From Triticum aestivum (Eukaryota; Streptophyta; Magnoliopsida; Poales; Poaceae): a stretch of DNA of 64,000 nt. The notes beneath the pieces were generated by a model. The model was given only the letters and a program-made list of their open reading frames with translations. It had not been told where the DNA came from and did not search any database. The DNA lies in NCBI RefSeq assembly GCF_018294505.1, contig NC_057807.1, positions 135,748,747 through 135,812,746 on the forward strand. Direction: 5' to 3'. This document shows, piece after piece, positions 48,709 to 60,500 of the stretch. Both the position numbers and the translations under genes were made by a program. Position 1 is the first letter of the stretch. Each line of letters starts with the position of its first letter.

Positions 48709-50245
48709 TGATAACCCACAAGTATACGGGATCAATTGTAGCCTCTTTCGATAAGTAAGATTGTCGAACCCAATGAGGAGCTAAAGGTAGAAAAAATATT
48801 TCCTCAAGTTCTATCGACCACTGATACAACTCACGCACGCTTAGCGTTCACTTTACCTAAAACAAGTATAAAACTAGAAGGGCTTTGTAGGTGTTGTTGG
48901 ATACGTTTGCAAGATAATAAAGAGCACGTAAATATAAACTAGGGGCTGTTTAGATAAATAAGCCATAAAGTAAATATAGCGAGTGTGAAAAAGTGGTGGT
49001 AGGAGTTGTGAAATTGTCCCTAAGCAATTGACTACCTTACTAGACTGATAGCAAGTTTTATGTGGGAGAGGCATAAGCTAACATACTTTCTCTTCTTGGA
49101 TCATATGCACTTATGATTGGAACTCTAGCAAGCATCCGCAAATACTAAAGATCATTAAGGTAAAACCCAACCATAGCATTAAAGTATCAATTCCCCTTTA
49201 TCCCATACGCCACAACCCCCTTACTCGGGTTTATGCTTCTGTCACTCAAGCAACCCACTATAAGCGAATCATGAACGTATTGCAAGACCCTACAGCGGGA
49301 ATCCCTCATGCTTGCGTGACACGGAGAGCACCATAGGACAGCAACCCTAACCATAAGCAAATTAAACCAATCATAGCAATTCATCAATCAGAAGTAGGAC
49401 AACGAAAATCTACTCAGACATCATAGGATGGTAACACATCATTGGATAATAATATGAAGCATAAAACACCATGTTCAAGTAGAGGGTACAACGGGTTGCG
49501 GGAGAGTGGTCCGCTGAATATAGATGAGGGAAGGTGATGGAGATGTTGGTGAAGATGATGGCGGTGTTGGTGCAGACCGTGGTGATGATGATGGCCCCCG
49601 GCGGTGTTCCGGTGCCACCGGAAGCAAGGGGGAGAGAGCCCCCCTTCTTCTTCTTCTTTCTTGACCTTCTCCCTAGATGGGAGAAGGGTTTCCTCTCTGG
49701 TCCATGGTCTCCATGGCGTGGGAGGGGCGAGAGCCCCTCCGAGATTGGATCTGTCTCTCTGTCTCTCTCTGTTTCTGCATTTTTGGTATTCTACCCTTTC
49801 ACCGTTTCTTATATATCCGGAGATCCATAACTCTGATTGGATTGAAACCTTCGCCACGGATTTTTTTTCCCAAAAATTAGCTTTCTTGCGGCCAAAGAAG
49901 AGTAGCAACCGCCTTACGGGGTGCCCACGAGGGTCAAGGGCGCGCCTGCCCCCTAGGGCGCGCCCCCTGCCTTGTGGCCCCCTTGGGCACCGTCTCGCAT
50001 TGATTCTTCTTCCCAAATATCACAAATATTCCAAAAATATTCTTTGTCCTTTTTATCCCGTTTGGACTCTGTTTGATATGGGTTTTCTGCGAAACATAAA
50101 ACATGCAACAAACAGGAACTAGCATTGGGCACTGGATCTATATGTTAGTCCTAAAAATAATATAAAAAGTTGCCAAAAGTGTATGAAAGTTTAATAATAT
50201 TGGCATGGAACAATCAAAAATTATAGATACGACGGAGACGTATCA
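48709..50245 (-). repeat. W 5' LTR (1537 bp)
   Basis: It is bounded by TGATAACCC (48709) and GACGTATCA (50245) on the plus strand. The putative TATA element GGATATATAA lies on the minus strand at 49809-49818. The long open frames here (49414-50016 minus and 49604-50122 plus) are LTR sequence shared with the left copy, with no known domain. They should not be taken as genes. Confidence 0.88.
49809..49818 (-). promoter_or_regulatory. Putative TATA box of W 5' LTR
   Basis: GGATATATAA is conserved in the left LTR at about 43881-43890. Confidence 0.5.
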
Positions 50246-51616
50246 GGGGCTGAAAGGACATTTGTCCCGACGACCCTCTGAGTGGATCTTTGTGGTGGAG
50301 CGATAGGGCATGTTGAGACCACCTAGGCGAGAGGTGTGCCTGGTCCATGGTTGGTGTCTGCGGTTATTTCAAATTTAACATGCTTAACGAGATCTTGGTA
50401 TTTGATCTGAGTTGGGTCGTTGACCTTATACGCACTAACCTGCACGTGGGACAAGATATGGGCAACCAATGTCGTGGTATCAGCCGAAGCCTTCTTGACG
50501 TCAGCGACTGAGCGGCGCGCACCGGATTGGACTGGAATGCTTGCTCTTGTATTAGGGAGGCTAGGTCTACTTCCGGCCGCGTTCGCAATGCGCAAGTGTG
50601 CAACGGGCGATGGGCCCAGACCCCTGCGCACTTAGGATTTAGACCAGCGTGCGAACCTCTCTGTTGAGCCTAGGTAGGACTGTGACGTGTTGATCTCCCG
50701 AGGTCGGACGTGACCCAGGAATGTGTGCTCGGCCAGAGGGATCGAGCGTGTCGGGTAATGTGGTGCACCGCTGCATTGAAGATTGACCTATTCGAATAGT
50801 CGTGTCCATGGTAACAGGACGACCCGGAGTTGTACTTCGACCTTATGACAACTAGAACCAGATACTTAATAAAACACACCCTTTCAAGTGTGAGATACAA
50901 CCCGGTGATCGCTCTCTCATAGGGCGACGAGGATAGGATCGCCAGGTAGGATTATGCTATGCGATGATACTTGGTGAACTTACCAACTACTCTCTTCTAC
51001 ATGCTTCAAGATGGAGGCTGCCGGAAGTGTAGTCTTCGATAGGACTTGCTATCCCCCTCTTACTGGCATTCTGTAGTTCAGTCCACCGATATTACCCCTT
51101 TATACAGATACCAATGCATATGTAGTGTAGATCCTTGCTTGCGAGTATTTTGGATGAGTACTCACAGTTGCTTCGCTCCCTCTTTTCCCCCTTTCCATTC
51201 TTCTCGGACGTTGCAACCAGATGTTAGAGCCCAGGAGCCAGAGGCCATCGTCGACGATGACCCCTACTACACCGAGGGTGCCTACTACTATGTGCAGGTC
51301 GTCGACGACCAGGAGTAGTTTAGGAGGATCCCAGGCAGGAGGCATGCGCCTCTTTTGATCTGTATCCCTATTTGTGCTAGCCATCTTATGGCACCTTGAT
51401 TAACTTATGTCTGTACTCGGATATTGTTGCTTCCGCTGACTCGTTTATGACCGAGCTTATGTATTCGAGCCCTCGAGGCCCCTGGCTTGTAATATGAAGC
51501 TTGTATGATCTTATTTGTTTTTATAGTTGTGTTGTGATATCTTCTCGTGAGTCCCTGATCTTGATCGTACACGTTTGCGTGTATGATTAGTGTATGATTG
51601 AATCGGGGACGTCACA
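50246..51616 (+). repeat. G1 3' LTR, 3' portion
   Basis: It begins directly after W (GGGGCTGAAAGG) and ends GACGTCACA at 51616, followed by the TSD copy TAGGG. From about 50760 it aligns with 35581-36435. The part 50246-50759 has lost its 5' LTR partner. No genes. Confidence 0.85.
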
Positions 51617-51761
51617 TAGGGACACGATATTTGTTTATGTATGCACACATGTATTTAAGTTTCCTATCAATACAATTCTAGCATGAATAATAAACCTTTA
51701 TCATGAATAAGGAAATATAAAATAACAACTTTATTATTGCCACTAGGGCATATTTCCTTCA
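51617..51761 (-). repeat. Copia-1 5' LTR, outer end (after TSD TAGGG)
   Basis: It continues copia-1's LTR exactly where 7537 stopped, through ACACATGTATTT and GCATGAATAATAAAC to the LTR end TTCCTTCA at 51761. Both copia-2 LTRs have the same order of blocks. The last 66 bp nearly match the remnant at 671-736. Confidence 0.88.
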
Positions 51762-54649
51762 AAAAACGGCAGCCATCCTCCTCACATCTTCCGTGTTCCC
51801 CATTTCTCCCATCGCCAGCTCCCTCCCTCCATAGCCGGCGGTCCTAGGTCAGGCTGCCCCTTCCCTTTGTCACCATAGCCAGCGCGAGCCGCAACCACTG
51901 ATCTTCCTCCCCTTCATGTCGAATCTGGCCGCAGATGGCCGAGGAGGCCCTCGAGCTCGGCATGCTTGTGCCAGCTCCAAGTTCCATCGGAGGAGGACAC
52001 AGAGGCATGGGACTCGCATGCCTCTCCTCTACCCCGCTCCTTCTTCGCATCCAGTCATCAAAGTGCTCGAGGAGTCGTTCGAGCTTGGCATGCTCGCTGG
52101 CGACGTCAGGCCCCTCCCTCCCCCTGATGCCCTCACCGTCGCTGCCATGAGCCTCTCCATCCTCTCCCGCACGATCGTCTGGATCCAGGTAAGTCTCTCT
52201 CTCCAAACCCACCACCTGCTCCTCCCGGTAAATTTGCTGCATCACCTCACCGAGAAATCGCCATGAATATTCCCTTTCAAGACTCTACATAATCTGTTAT
52301 GTTATAAGGCTTTGTTAGATAAGCTGATTTAACTGAGTATTATTCTGCTTTAGATTGCTCCATCTTCTGGTTGTGAGTGGATCCAAGAGTTAACATGGTA
52401 CGGTATCTTTTCGAAAGATGATGTATTTCTTCATAAAATAAAGGATGCTGGAGAAGTTATTATATAAGAGGATTTCAGTCTCATGTGATTCTCAAGAGTT
52501 AAAATGGAACAAGAAGTGCATGCATCTCGTGCCTACACTAACTAATCAGGTAGCACATGCAAAATTTTAAGCATGCCACATTCAGATATGAATTTGAATA
52601 ACAAAACTAGCTATTCTATATAGTAGACAGTTTCTAAGATTTCTGCATCAGAGGCTTGTAGCTTCAATTCTTCAATCAGCCAGTTGTTAATTTGTTGTTT
52701 TATAAATAATTCAGTAAGAGATTTTTTCCTAGTTGGCCCGGATTATGTGCTGATGATATGGTCGCACAGCAGTACGTGGGTATCCATCTTATCTACGGTC
52801 TGCGGGTCATCCACATGACCAAAACAAAGGGTACGAAAGCAGTGAAACCGATATATCTGTTGAAGGCGATCCCACCGGTCCTATTTATTAAGTTGCAATG
52901 GCGAGTATCTTTGGACCCCAAAGAGTTGTATAAGTTGGAAAATGGAGATTTGCCTGTGGCATTGGCCGTTGGGCAGCTAGCTATTGCATTTGAAGGCTCC
53001 ACAGAAAGAACCCGCATGTACTATTACGACAGGTGGCTTCGAATCCAGTTTGTTAGTCGTTTGCATCTCGGTTATATGTGTTGTCTATGTGCTCATGAAA
53101 CTAAAAAGTCTTCAAAAGGCAGTCTTCCTATGAAATTTGAAATACATAAAGTAACATGTTACATTATTTTACTTGTGTATTAGTTCTTCCAAACATATAG
53201 CTTTTAAATACTTATATTTAGTAGAAATTATTCACTCAATTCTGCAAATTTTCAGAAAAAGTGTGGTATCAGAAAAGAACGAATAGGGGAAGAGTCAACA
53301 TGGGTGTTGTCCCGGTTTTATCCCATCCTGGAGGTATAATTCTTTTATCCGATTAATGATAGCAACAAATGTTTGACATTATTCATACTGTTATGAAATG
53401 AACTTTTTTGCATACAACAGTTTTAAATGTCTTAGAGATTCCAAGATAATTTATCTCCACCATTCTTTCGATGTTCCCAAGTTACCTTTTTTATGCATTA
53501 TTCTCCATTAGTTCTAATTTACCTGTCATCTCACCTCATTTTGTCAACTACTCGTTTGCCGTATGTGTGGAGCCCTCATGGTTGGTCTGTTGGTTTGAGT
53601 TATTTTGTCCCCAATCTTTGGTCCCATCATCCATTTGCTCGGCCTACTAACTTCTTGATTAGGTTACTGTGTTTGTCTTGGCTACCACTTCAGCACAAAC
53701 ATTTACCTGGTGGTGGTCAAATTCAACAATGTTAGCAATCACTCTCTGGCTGACTGAAACTTAACCTCCCTATGAACCATACCTGCTCTTAGTTGCAAGC
53801 TTTGTTGGTCGAGCAAGTGCAAAAAACCTATCAACAAATAATCTCATGCTTAATCCAATGGAACATAAATAATCTAGCGAGATCCAAGTATGGAAGGAAG
53901 CAATTCAACATTATCACCTTTTTTTGCATTGCACGCCACAAAAGCATAATCCTATTTCTTTATATTCACCCTTTCCTTTAATACTCGAAACTAAAAATAA
54001 AATTCCATGAATGCTTTGTTCAAGAACAACTACGATTGATCCTTGAGAAATGTGCAAGTATACATATGCCAGACTACACTTACTATTTCATATTACCATA
54101 TTCTTCATTAAGGAAAAATTCCCTACATAAGCTTGACCCATCCAAATGACTAACAAACATGTAGCCATGGCCAATACTGCATGAATTTGTCCAGAACTTC
54201 TCAGCGCAAACTCATCTATTTCACACTTCTCCTCTGTTCTTCTCTGGACTCTATAAATTAAAATATCACACATGCATATGCAAAGGCAGTGGAAGCAAAT
54301 AGAACTTACATTGGAAGGAGGCGACAATGAATCCGCAGCACGCTCCAGAAGCAACTACAAGGAGATGGAGCAGACAACTGGCAGCTTGGACCGATGGACG
54401 ACGACGAAACAAGTAGAGGCCTACAGATGGCAAAATGCAGCAGTCAGGGAGCGGGTAAATCCAAAACATAGCAAATAATGGTGATGGAGACACCTCAGCC
54501 AAACGGTTCCATGGCAAGTCAACCCAAAGTGCAGCAGCAACAAAGAACCAGCAGAGCTGCAGCAGAAAAGAGAGAGGCAAAAATGAAAGCAAGAAGAAAC
54601 CCGAAACAGTGCAAAGGAAACGGGGTACTAAAAGCCTAGCCTATTCAAA
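51762..54649 (+). other. Low-repeat region with gene-like exons, identity unknown
   Basis: This is the only stretch not explained by retrotransposons. Candidate exon 1 is 51916-52188, an open frame of 91 codons ending at a strong donor (CAG|GTAAGT). A second open stretch, about 52715-53183, follows an acceptor-like TTCAG and includes a segment rich in Tyr/Arg around 53005-53035. A third candidate is 53256-53333 (26 codons, between TTTTCAG and GAG|GTATAA). I recognise no protein family, and the joints do not give one agreed phase. 53340-54600 shows nothing convincing, though the minus strand has a donor-like GTAAGT near 54308. It may be a host gene fragment carried in the CACTA element, or chance. 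Confidence 0.35.
51946..52092. repeat. Short internal duplication in candidate exon 1
   Basis: GAGGCCCTCGAGCTCGGCATG (about 51945-51965) is echoed by GAGTCGTTCGAGCTTGGCATG (about 52070-52090). The two copies lie in different frames relative to the open frame, so an indel has occurred between them. Confidence 0.5.
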
Positions 54650-54975
54650 GCTTTCTGGGTATGTACGACATGTGCGATAAACGCCAAGATCAGAGACGTT
54701 TCTTAGATCCACTACGTGTACGATGAATCTCTACTACACACATGATCAACCAAGAAAAAATGTGTGAGATTAAGAACAACAGCGCACACAGTTCCTTCTT
54801 ATTAAATGTTTGCGAAAGTCACCTCATAACACGCGCTTGGCAATTATGGACTGTTTATGATGTCATGTGCATCGTAAACATTTGCTTGTAGAAGAACGCG
54901 CGCGATAGGCCTTCATCGGATGCGGGTACGATGGATGAATCATGTGGGATATATTCCAGCTTCACATACAGTTTT
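54650..54975. repeat. CACTA subterminal repeat array, left of copia-2
   Basis: Degenerate units with a GTGCGATA/GTTTGCGA core and the opposite orientation CGCACAC occur about every 30-45 bp (for example near 54680, 54780, 54815 and 54899). Such arrays are the transposase-binding ends of Triticeae CACTA elements. The array ends at GTTTT (54971-54975), the copia-2 target. Confidence 0.55.
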
Positions 54976-56719
54976 TGTTGGGGAACATAGTAATTTCAAA
55001 AAAATTCCTACGCACACGCAAGATCATGGTGATGGCATAGCAACGAGAGGGAAGAGTGTTCGTCCACGTACCCTCGTAGACCGTAAGCGGAAGCATTAGC
55101 ACAACGCGGTTGATGTAGTCGTACATCTTCACGATCCGACCGATCCAAGAACCGAACGTACGGGGCCTCCGAGTTCAGCACACGTTCAGCTCGATGACGA
55201 TCTCCGGCCTCCGATCCAGCCAAGCTCCGAAGATGAGTTCCGTCAGCACGACGGCGTGGTGACGATGATGATGTTCTACCGGCGCAGGGCTTCGCCTAAA
55301 CTCCGCAATGATATGACCGAGGTGGAATATGGTGGAGGGGGGCACCGCACACGGCTAAGGAACGATCCGTAGATCAACTTGTGTCTATGGGGTGCCCCCC
55401 GCCCCCGTATATAAAGGAGCCAGGGGGGAGGAGGCGGCCGGCCAAGGAGGGCGCGCCAAGGGGGGAGTCCTACTCCCACCGGGAGTAGGACTCCCTTCTT
55501 TCCAAGTAGGAGTAGGAGAAGGGGGGAAAGAGGAGGAAGAGGGGAAGGAAAGGGGGGCGCCGCCCCCCTACCCTTGTCCTATTCGGACTAGGAGGGGGAG
55601 GGGCGCGCGGCCCCCTCCTAGCTCCTTCCCTCTTCTCCCTCGTGGCCCATGTAGGCCCAATAACCCCCCGGGGGGTTCCGGTAACCTCCCGGTACTCCGG
55701 TAAAATGCCGATTTCACCCGGAACCATTCCGATGTCCAAACATAGGCTTCCAATATATTAATCTTTATGTCTCGACCATTTCAAGACTCCTCGTCATGTC
55801 CGTGATCACATCCGGGACTCCAAACAAACTTTGGTACATCAAAACTTGTAAACTCATAATGAAACTGTCATCGTAACGTTAAGCGTGCGGACCCTACGGG
55901 TTCGAGAATTATGTAGACATGACCTAGAACCATTCTCGGTCAATAACCAATAGCGGGACCTGGATGCCCATATTGATTCCTACATATTCTACGAAGATCT
56001 TTATCAGTCAAACCGCATAACAACATACGTTGTTCCCTTTTGTCATCGGTATGTTACTTGCCCGAGATTTGATCGTCGGTATCCAATACCTAGTTCAATC
56101 TCGTTACCAGCAAGTCTCTTTACTCGTTCCGTAATACATCATCTCATAACTAATTCATTAGTTACAATGCTTGCAAGGCTTAGGTGATGAGTATTACCGA
56201 GAGGGCCCAGAGATACCTCTCCGACAATCGGAGTGACAAAACCTAATCTCGAATTATGCCAACCCAACATGTACCTTCGGAAACACCTGTAGAGCACCTT
56301 TATAATCACCCAGTTACATTGTGACGTTTGGTAGCACACAAAGTGTTCTTCCGGTAAACGGGAGTTGCACAATCTCATAGTTGCAGGAACTTTGTATAAG
56401 TCATGAAGAAAGCAATAGCAGTATACTAAACGATCAAGTGCTAGGCTAACGGAATGGGTCATGTCAATCACATCATTCTCCTAATGATGTGATCTCACTA
56501 ATCAAATGACAACACATGTCTATGGTTAGGAAACATAACCATCTTTGATTAATGAGCTAGTCAAGTAGAGGCATACTAGTGACTTATATGTTTGTCTATG
56601 TATTCACACATGTATCATGTTTCCGGTTAATACAATTCTAGCATGAATAATAAACATTTATCATGATATGAGGAAATAAATAATAACTTTATTATTGCCT
56701 CTAGGGCATATTTCCTTCA
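54976..56719 (-). repeat. Copia-2 3' LTR (1744 bp)
   Basis: It begins TGTTGGGGAACATAG and ends TTTCCTTCA on the plus strand. It differs from the 5' LTR by a 20-odd-base segment near 55460-55485 and about 13 bases near 55755, among other changes. The TATA element is at 55409-55416. Confidence 0.93.
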
Positions 56720-56752
56720 GTCTCCCACTTGCACTAGAGTCAATAATCTAGA

Positions 56753-57535
56753 TTACATAGTAATGATTCTAACACCCATGGAGTCTTGGTGCTGATCATG
56801 TTTTGCTCGTGAGAGAGGCTTAGTCAACGGGTCTGCAACATTCAGATCCGTATGTATCTTGCAAATCTCTATGTCTCCCACTTGGACTTGGTCCCGAATG
56901 GAATTGAAGCATCTCTTGATGTGCTTGGTCCTCTTGTGAAATCTGGATTCCTTTGCCAAGGCAATTGCACCAGTATTGTCACAGAAGATCTTCATTGGTC
57001 CCGATGCACTAGGTATGACACCTAGATCGGAAATGAACTCCTTCATCCAGACTCCTTCATTCGCTGCTTCAGAAGCAACTATGTACTCCACTTCACATGT
57101 AGATCCCGCCACGACGCTTTGTTTAGAACTGCACCAACTTACAGCTCCACCATTTAATAAAAACACGTATCTGGTTTGCGATTTAGAATCGTCCGGATCA
57201 GTGTCAAAGCTTGCATCGACGTAACCATTTACGACTAGCTCTTTGTCACCTCCATATACGAGAAACATATCCTTAGTCCTTTTCAGGTATTTTAGGATGT
57301 TCTTGACCGTTGTCCAGTGATCCACTCCTGGATTACTTTGGTACCTTCCTGCCAAGCTTATTGCTAAGCATACGTCAGGTCTGGTACACAGCATTGCATA
57401 CATGATAGAGCCTATGGCTGAAGCATAGGGAACATTTTTCATTTTCTCTCTATCTTCTGCTGTGGTCGGGCATTGAGTTTGACTCAACTTCACACCTTGT
57501 AGCACAGGCAAGAATCCTTTCTTTGCCTGATCCAT
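56753..57535 (-). pseudogene. Copia-2 RNase H end of polyprotein, out of frame
   Basis: 260 codons carry the copia RNase H domain. Acidic residues are visible in a YVDASFDTD segment, in CEVEYIVASEAANEG and in IFCDNTGAIALAKES. RNase H removes the RNA strand during reverse transcription. It should be continuous with the upstream frame but is displaced by the single-base deletion at about 57540. The stop at 56753 lies close to the polypurine tract and LTR, the normal end of pol. Confidence 0.88.
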
Positions 57536-60500
57536 TTTGACTTTTTCAAAATTTTGTCAAGGTATGTGCTTTGCGAAAGTCCTATTAAGCGTCTTGATCT
57601 ATCTCTATAGATCTTGATGCCCAATATATAAGCAGCTTCACCGAGGTCTTTCATTGAAAAACTTTTATTCAAGTATCCCTTTATGCTATCCAGAAATTCT
57701 ATATCATTTCCAATTAATAATATGTCATCTACATATAAAATTAGAAATGCTACAGAGCTCCCACTCACTTTCTTGTAGATACAGGCTTCTCCAAAAGTCT
57801 GTATAAAACCATATGCTTTGATCACACTATCAAAGCGTTTATTCCAACTCCGAGATGCTTGCACCAGTCCATAAATGGAACGCTGGAGCTTGCACACTTT
57901 GTCAGCACCTTTTGGATCAACAAAACCTTCCGGTTGCATCATATACAACTCTTCTTCTAGAAATCCATTCAAGAATGCAGTCTTGACATCCATTTGCCAA
58001 ATTTCATAATTATGAAATGCAGCAACAGCTAACATGATTCGGACAGACTTAAGCATTGCTACGGGTGAGAAAGTCTCATTGTAGTCAACCCCTTGAACTT
58101 GTCGAAAACCTTTTGCAACAAGTCGAGCTTTATAGACAGTTACATTACCATCAGCGTCAGTCTTCTTCTTAAAGATCCATTTATTCTCAATGGCTTGCCG
58201 ATCATCGGGCAAGTCAACCAAAGTCCATACTTTGTTTTCATACATGGATCCCATCTCAGATTTCATGGCCTCTAGCCATTTTGCGGAATCTGGGCTCATC
58301 ATCGCTTCCTCATAGTTCGTAGGTTCATCATGGTCAAGTAACATGACTTCCAGAATAGGATTACCGTACCACTCTGGTGCGGATCTTACTCTGGTAGACC
58401 TACGAGGTTCAGCAGAAACTTGATCTGAAGTTTCATGATCAATATCATTAGCTTCCTCACTAATTGGTGTAGTCGTCACAGGAACCGGTTCTCGTGATGA
58501 ACTACTTTCCAATAAGGGAGTAGATACAGTTATCTCATCAAGTTCTACTTTCCTCCCACTCACTTCTTTCAAGAGAAACTCCTTCTCCAGAAAGGATCCA
58601 TTCTTAGCAACAAATGTCTTGCCTTCGGATCTGTGATAGAAGGTGTACCCAACAGTCTCTTTTGGGTATCCTATGAAGACACATTTCTTCGATTTGGGTT
58701 CGAGCTTATCTGGTTGAAGTTTCTTCACATAAGCATCGCAGCCCCAAACTTTAAGAAACGACAACTTTGGTTTCTTGCCAAACCACAGTTCATAAGGCGT
58801 CGTCTCAACGGATTTTGATGGTGCCCTATTTAACGTGAATGCGACTGTCTCTAAAGCATAACCCCAAAACGATAGCGGTAAATCAGTAAGAGACATCATA
58901 GATCGCACCATATCAAGTAAAGTACGATTACGACGTTCGGACACACCATTTCGTTGTGGTGTTCCGGGTGGCGTGAGTTGCGAAACTATTCCGCATTGCT
59001 TCAAATGTAAACCAAACTCGTAACTCAAATATTCTCCTCCACGATCAGATCGTAGAAACTTTATTTTCTTGTTACGATGATTTTCCACTTCACTCTGAAA
59101 TTCTTTGAACTTTTCAAATGTTTCAGACTTGTGCTTCATTAAGTAGATATACCCATATCTGCTCAAATCATCTGTGAAGGTGAGAAAATAACGATATCCG
59201 CCACGAGCCTCAACATTCATCGGACCACATACATCTGTATGTATGATTTCCAACAAATCTGTTGCTCTCTCCATAGTACCGGAGAACGGTGTTTTACTCA
59301 TCTTGCCCATAAGGCACGGTTCGCAAGTACCAAGTGATTCATAATCAAGTGATTCCAGAAGTCCATCAGTATGGAGTTTCTTCATGAGCTTTACATCGAT
59401 ATGACCTAAACGGCAGTGCCACAAATATGTTGCACTATCATTATCAACTCTGCATCTTTTGGCTTCAACATTATGAATATGTGTATCACTACTATCGAGA
59501 TTCAATAAAAATAGACCACTCTTCAAGGGTGCATGACCATAAAAGATATTACTCATATAAATAGAACAACCATTATTCTCTGATTTAAATGAATAACCGT
59601 CTCGCATTAAACAAGATCCAGATATAATGTTCATGCTCAACGCTGGCACCAAATAACAATTATTTAGGTCTAAAACTAATCCCGAAGGTAGATGTAGAGG
59701 TAGCGTGCCGACCGCGATCACATCGACTTTGGAACTGTTTCCCACGCGCATCGTCACCTCGTCCTTGGCCAGTGCTCGCTTATTCCGTAGTCCCTGTTTC
59801 GAGTTGCAAATATTAGCAATAGAACCAGTATCAAATACCCAGGTGCTACTACGAGCTCTAGTTAGGTACACATCAATAACATGTATATCACATATACCTT
59901 TGTTCACTTTGCCATCCTTCTTATCCGCCAAATATTTGGGGCAGTTCCGCTTCCAGTGACCAGTCTGCTTGCAGTAGAAGCACTCAGTTTCAGGCTTAGG
60001 TCCAAACTTGGGTTTCTTCTCTTGAGCAGCAACTTTCTTGCCGTTCTTTTTGAAGTTCCCTTTCTTCTTCCCTTTGCCCTTTTTCTTGAAACTAGTGGTC
60101 TTGTTGACCATCAACACTTGATGCTCCTTCTTGATTTCTACCTCCGCAGCTTTTAGCATTGCGAAGAGCTCGGGGATAGTCTTGTTCATCCCTTGCATAT
60201 TATAGTTCATCACAAAGCTCTTGTAGCTTGGTGGCAGTGATTGGAGAATTCTGTCAATGACACTATCATCAGGAAGATTAACTCCCAGTTGAATCAAGTG
60301 ATTATTATACCCAGACATTCTGAGTATGTGTTCACTGACAGAACTATTCTCCTCCATCTTGCAGCTATAGAACTTATTGGAGACTTCATATCTCTCAATC
60401 CGGGCATTTGCTTGAAATATTAACTTCAACTCCTGGAACATCTCATATGCTCCATGACGTTCAAAACGTCGTTGAAGACCCGGTTCTAAGCCGTAAAGCA

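Larger units (their letters stand above)
43498..50245 (-). mobile_element. W: Athila-type gypsy element lacking pol (possibly WHAM/Sumaya-like)
   Basis: The element is on the minus strand. The 5' LTR is 48709-50245, the primer site 48681-48698 (TGGCGCCGTTGCCGGGGA), and one ORF region lies at 47242-48585. A long non-coding interior follows, then a 3' LTR remnant at 43498-44297. The interior is about 4.4 kb with no gag domain, protease, RT or integrase. The 3' LTR lost its outer 720 bp at the Sabrina-like insertion, and about 25 bp around its TG end and polypurine tract were lost in a deletion. It sits in the G1 3' LTR; the candidate right TSD is GGGGC. The family name is a low-confidence recollection. 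Confidence 0.8.
7538..51616 (+). mobile_element. G1: Ty3-gypsy element inserted in the copia-1 LTR, heavily invaded and deleted
   Basis: The plus-strand element begins TGTAACGCCCG at 7538 and ends GACGTCACA at 51616, flanked by TAGGG at 7533-7537 and 51617-51621. The 5' LTR survives as 7538-7927, about 18665-20020 and 35581-36435. A TGGTATCAGAGC primer site follows at 36439. The 3' LTR survives as 50246-51616. Only a few hundred bases of interior remain (36436 to about 36700), so no protein domains can be read. LTR parts 35581-36435 and about 50760-51616 align clearly to each other. The PBS type suits the chromovirus branch; I do not assign a family. Confidence 0.85.
671..51761 (-). mobile_element. 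Copia-1: decayed BARE/Angela/WIS-like Ty1-copia element, split by a 44-kb nested insertion
   Basis: The element is on the minus strand and lies in two blocks, 671-7537 and 51622-51761. The 3' LTR is reduced to 671-736. The interior spans 737-5960, and the 5' LTR spans 5961-7537 plus 51622-51761. The outer 5' LTR end at 51696-51761 is nearly identical to the remnant at 671-736, which ties the two blocks together. The interior aligns throughout with copia-2. Many stops and frameshifts make it much more decayed than copia-2. Its left flank was deleted, so no TSD can be checked. Confidence 0.85.

Noticed and set aside
49414..50122. 200-codon and 172-codon open frames on opposite strands
   Set aside because: Both lie within the W 5' LTR; the sister LTR (43439-44159) has equivalents with differing lengths. 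Composition-driven.
54266..54592. 108-codon hydrophobic minus-strand frame resembling a membrane protein
   Set aside because: No neighbouring exons in phase, and hydrophobicity can result from T-rich sequence. Kept only as part of the uncharacterised region.
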